Positions 5,032 to 7,602 of a DNA stretch of 7,602 bases are shown here, piece by piece. The notes below the pieces were generated by a model that saw only the letters and a list, made by a program, of their open reading frames with translations, made no database searches and was not told the origin of the DNA. The stretch comes from CAZPMC01 sp964587755 (GTDB lineage: Bacteria > Bacillota > Clostridia > Acetivibrionales > DTU013), in assembly GCA_964587755.1 (NCBI GenBank), contig CAZPMC010000059.1, forward strand, positions 1-7,602, in the 5' to 3' direction. A program made the position numbers and the translations under genes. Numbering within the stretch: position 1 is the stretch's first letter; every line of letters begins with the position of its first letter.

Positions 5032-6438
5032 TTATTCTGTACCGGCTGTCTCTATTCTACTGCGATTTGCCTTAGTAATAATAAGAAGCAGAAAACCTAA
5101 ATACAAAACCATTAACCCGAAAGTTATAAAAAGCATTATGTCTGATTTGGGCGCCATTCCTATGAGCAACAGCATAGGAGCTCCGAGTATGATTGCAAAG
5201 CTACTTCCCGTGAGCAAATTGTTGGCAGCAGGTGTTTTGAATTCAGGGTCAATTTCTCTTAAAAGGAGTATACCCGAGCTGATTGTACCAGTAAGCATGC
5301 CATACATAGAAACCATTCCTTCATGCTCATAGGTAGGATAAATAGTTTTGCACAGCCATTTACAATAAAAATATGTTACTATTCCGCCTAAAATAGCCAT
5401 TATGGCAAAAGGAAGCCACAGCCCTTTAAGCTGCCTGAAATCAATTGCAGCTATCCCGGCAATGGTCATAAAATCAAAAGCCATTCCCGCTATTCTGCTA
5501 AGTAAATAATTATTCTGGTATTGCCTTTTCATAAGCTTAACTCTCTTAAGCAAATTCAAGCCAGTACGACTCAAAATGGCAAGAATAGAGCCTACGATGA
5601 AATTGAATCCCCATATAATCGGTATAAGGCTCTCAGCAAGCCCAGGCGCGACTTTTTTCAGTAAGGATGTTATCCCAAGAGATAATAAGTATGTACCTAG
5701 ATATATCAATAATACAAACGCCATTTGGACTGAAAATTTATCTATTGATTCGGAAACAGGAATCTCGTTTGTATCTTGAAAATCTTCTATGGTAACGGAG
5801 CCCGAAATATATTTTGTATCCTGTTTTTTTCTCTTATTGCTCCGTACTACCAGGTTTAAATATATTACACCTACCAGACTGGCACATACAAATCCGGCTG
5901 CAGCAATTGAAAGACCGAAGGACTGACCCCCGGCAAAGCCCAACTGCTCATAAGTGGAACCTACATTATTTGCCTGCCCCGGCCCCTGGCCATAACCCAT
6001 CGGAAGCAAGATGCCAGATGCTTTAAACAATCCCGGCATTATTGTATACGCCAGCGAAACAGATATAATTAATCCCAATATTCCCTGAACAAGATATGTA
6101 CTTACAATGAAGGCACCGCTTTTTAAGGCAGTGAAATCTTTTTTATCAGTTTCAGAATATTTATTGGCTATGCGTAGTGAAAGCGCAATAAATCCTATGC
6201 AAATTCCGTGGTATGTCACCATTTCGAGGAATTCCCTGTCTAACGGCAAAACACCTGCCGTTCTTATAAACAGCGCTATAAAACCGCCTAACACTGCCGT
6301 AGGTATCATACTTTTTCTGACAAACTCCAGTTTCCTGCGCAGAACATTGGCTAAAAGCATAAGCCCTGCAAGTATTCCCATCTGGATTATGAAGGTCCAC
6401 AATGATGTATTAGCTGAAGTAAAATCCAAAAAGCTCAC
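5032..6438 (-). CDS. Sodium:glutamate symporter-like membrane protein (GltS/ESS family)
   Basis: This 468-residue integral membrane protein is somewhat longer than the roughly 400 residues of E. coli GltS. Hydrophobic stretches suggest about ten or more membrane segments in two halves, with a polar cytoplasmic-type linker at about 198-235. Each half carries a glycine-rich re-entrant-loop motif of the family: GYGQGPGQANNVG (148-160) and MYGMLTGTISSG (378-389), the latter followed by a loop with REIDPEFKTPAANN. The family imports glutamate with sodium. The first loop departs from the E. coli form, so the substrate here may be another anion. The start is GTG at 6438, overlapping the preceding stop in a GTGA, with AAGGAAGGA just upstream in the end of the acyltransferase gene. 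The link to an acyltransferase and a flavodoxin-ferredoxin is unusual and gives no clear functional clue. Confidence 0.88.
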   Translation of the reverse strand: MSFLDFTSANTSLWTFIIQMGILAGLMLLANVLRRKLEFVRKSMIPTAVLGGFIALFIRTAGVLPLDREFLEMVTYHGICIGFIALSLRIANKYSETDKKDFTALKSGAFIVSTYLVQGILGLIISVSLAYTIMPGLFKASGILLPMGYGQGPGQANNVGSTYEQLGFAGGQSFGLSIAAAGFVCASLVGVIYLNLVVRSNKRKKQDTKYISGSVTIEDFQDTNEIPVSESIDKFSVQMAFVLLIYLGTYLLSLGITSLLKKVAPGLAESLIPIIWGFNFIVGSILAILSRTGLNLLKRVKLMKRQYQNNYLLSRIAGMAFDFMTIAGIAAIDFRQLKGLWLPFAIMAILGGIVTYFYCKWLCKTIYPTYEHEGMVSMYGMLTGTISSGILLLREIDPEFKTPAANNLLTGSSFAIILGAPMLLLIGMAPKSDIMLFITFGLMVLYLGFLLLIITKANRSRIETAGTE

Positions 6439-7602
6439 TCCTTCCTTTTGCCTGAATTATTTAACTTCTCCTTTAACCTCTTAAAAAGCCCCAGATATTT
6501 CAATGCACTTCTTGGAATATCAGATTTTATTTCATAAGAGACCTGATCGGTTGTCGAAAAAATAAGCACCATCCTGCTATATATAGCCAAATCAAGTATG
6601 TTTACAAAATAGAATGAATGTTGATTACCTTCAACGTCCTGCATCACCAATCTGTCTTTGTATAAAGCAAGAGTGCCCCGGCAGATGAGCTTGCTTCTTC
6701 TGGCTTTTTCGACCCTCCAAAGGCTTTGTCCAGTATTGGAAGTTACAGGTTCGTCACCGCTTTGTAATATATAATCATCTGCAATTCTTTGTATTTCAGA
6801 CTTCTGCCATCTGCTCCAATCTGTTATTGTGGGAAATGGGTTTATGTATTCGTTTCTGGATACCAAATCTCCGTACGGAGTGTATTTAAGCTTCAACCCA
6901 CAGGAACAATCAAACTCGTCATTATTGCTTTTAAGAGTATCCATCCTGCGGCATTTGGGACACATATAAAGAGCAACCTCAAGCTGCTCTGCAAGTTTTT
7001 TGCCTTTATAGCATACAGGGTTTTGCTCCTGCTCTTCAAAGGCGTTGATATACAAATCCTCTTTTATTATTTTGTTAATCTCTTCAACACTCATTTTTTT
7101 TAGCTGTGAAGGCGTGTATTCCTTAACAATACGCCCGCTCATCAAACCACGCCGTAATGTTTTAGCCCATCTGGGGCTGGTAAAATAGCCCCCGTTTATT
7201 CTATATGTTATCAAGCCAACTCCGCTTAACTTCACAAGCTTTCCTGTGGATTCAGGAATGTACCCCGTCTCACCTGTAAAGGTTCTGTTCCCTTCTGCAA
7301 AAATACATACATTTCCGCCCTGTCTGATTATTCTCAATATGTCTTTAGCTGTTTGAAATTCTGTTTTACCTTTAATTCTGGGAATCGGCGATACGAGATA
7401 TCTAATTAAGTTGCTTATTAAGCCCCACCTGAAAATATGATCACTTGCCACATAATAAAGAAGCTTATCAAAGCTAAGCCCAACCATTAGTGGGTCATAG
7501 TTTGTGGTGTGATTGGAAAGTACAATAAAAGATTTGCTTTTTGGTGTAAATTTTTCATATGTATATCCGTCCCACTTTTTATGAAAATGTATTAGTGTTT
7601 GT
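6435..7602 (-). CDS. PlsC-like acyltransferase with zinc-ribbon-like C-terminal region (5' end outside window)
   Basis: The open frame continues to the right edge without an upstream stop, giving 388 visible residues; the ATG at 7487 is internal. The extra 38 N-terminal residues contain the catalytic HX4D motif as SNHTTNYDP (H31, D36). The acyl-acceptor motif EGxR follows as FAEGNRTFTG. These identify a 1-acyl-glycerol-3-phosphate acyltransferase-type (LPLAT) domain, normally bound to the inner membrane face and transferring acyl chains in phospholipid synthesis. Unlike ordinary PlsC (about 200-250 residues), about 200 more residues follow. They include a likely zinc knuckle CPKC-x14-CSC and a C-terminal segment of alternating short strands ending in a basic helix (SALKYLGLFKRLKEKL), perhaps a PH-like lipid-binding domain; that last point is a guess. 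The stop overlaps the symporter start by four bases, indicating co-translation. Confidence 0.88.
   Translation of the reverse strand, partial: QTLIHFHKKWDGYTYEKFTPKSKSFIVLSNHTTNYDPLMVGLSFDKLLYYVASDHIFRWGLISNLIRYLVSPIPRIKGKTEFQTAKDILRIIRQGGNVCIFAEGNRTFTGETGYIPESTGKLVKLSGVGLITYRINGGYFTSPRWAKTLRRGLMSGRIVKEYTPSQLKKMSVEEINKIIKEDLYINAFEEQEQNPVCYKGKKLAEQLEVALYMCPKCRRMDTLKSNNDEFDCSCGLKLKYTPYGDLVSRNEYINPFPTITDWSRWQKSEIQRIADDYILQSGDEPVTSNTGQSLWRVEKARRSKLICRGTLALYKDRLVMQDVEGNQHSFYFVNILDLAIYSRMVLIFSTTDQVSYEIKSDIPRSALKYLGLFKRLKEKLNNSGKRKE

Overview
The window reads as a piece of chromosome from a strictly anaerobic, low-to-moderate-GC Firmicute, most likely class Clostridia. The reasons are AT-rich intergenic DNA, strong GGAGG ribosome-binding sites, consensus sigma-A promoters, and a gene set full of ferredoxin domains and rubredoxin. 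All ten genes I support lie on the minus strand, so transcription runs from the right edge to the left. The two edge genes are cut by the window.

Right block (7602 to 4249, then a terminator near 4109): three tightly spaced genes. They are a PlsC-type acyltransferase with a C-terminal zinc-ribbon-like segment (5' end outside the window), a GltS/ESS-family sodium:glutamate-type symporter whose GTG start overlaps the previous stop, and an EFR1-type flavodoxin-ferredoxin fusion 33 bases further on. The 180 bases after it hold two clear hairpins, one followed by a T tract on the minus strand, and no gene.

Left block (promoter at 4040-4067, leftwards to 291): a compact six-gene operon that I read as a clostridial version of the anaerobe-specific 'orange protein' (ORP) system known from Desulfovibrio. 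In transcription order it holds a DUF134/UPF0251 helix-turn-helix protein, a NifX/NifB-like cofactor-binding protein with a Gly/His tail, two MinD-like ATPases each with an inserted 2[4Fe-4S] ferredoxin domain, an Mrp/NBP35-type ATPase, and a second NifX/NifB-like protein with a Cys/His tail. Three successive pairs overlap (4, 23 and 4 bases), which suggests translational coupling and a common complex. The ATPases would handle Fe-S clusters or a related metallocofactor, and the two small proteins are candidate carriers. No sigma-54 promoter or sigma-54 activator is seen. The operon instead has a near-perfect sigma-A promoter bracketed by an exact 14-base inverted repeat built on TGACATATG.

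Left edge (229 to 1): a rubredoxin with a C-terminal extension running off the window. Its own predicted promoter carries the same TGACATAT sequence over the -35 box, which suggests that it shares a regulator with the ORP-like operon, plausibly the DUF134 protein.
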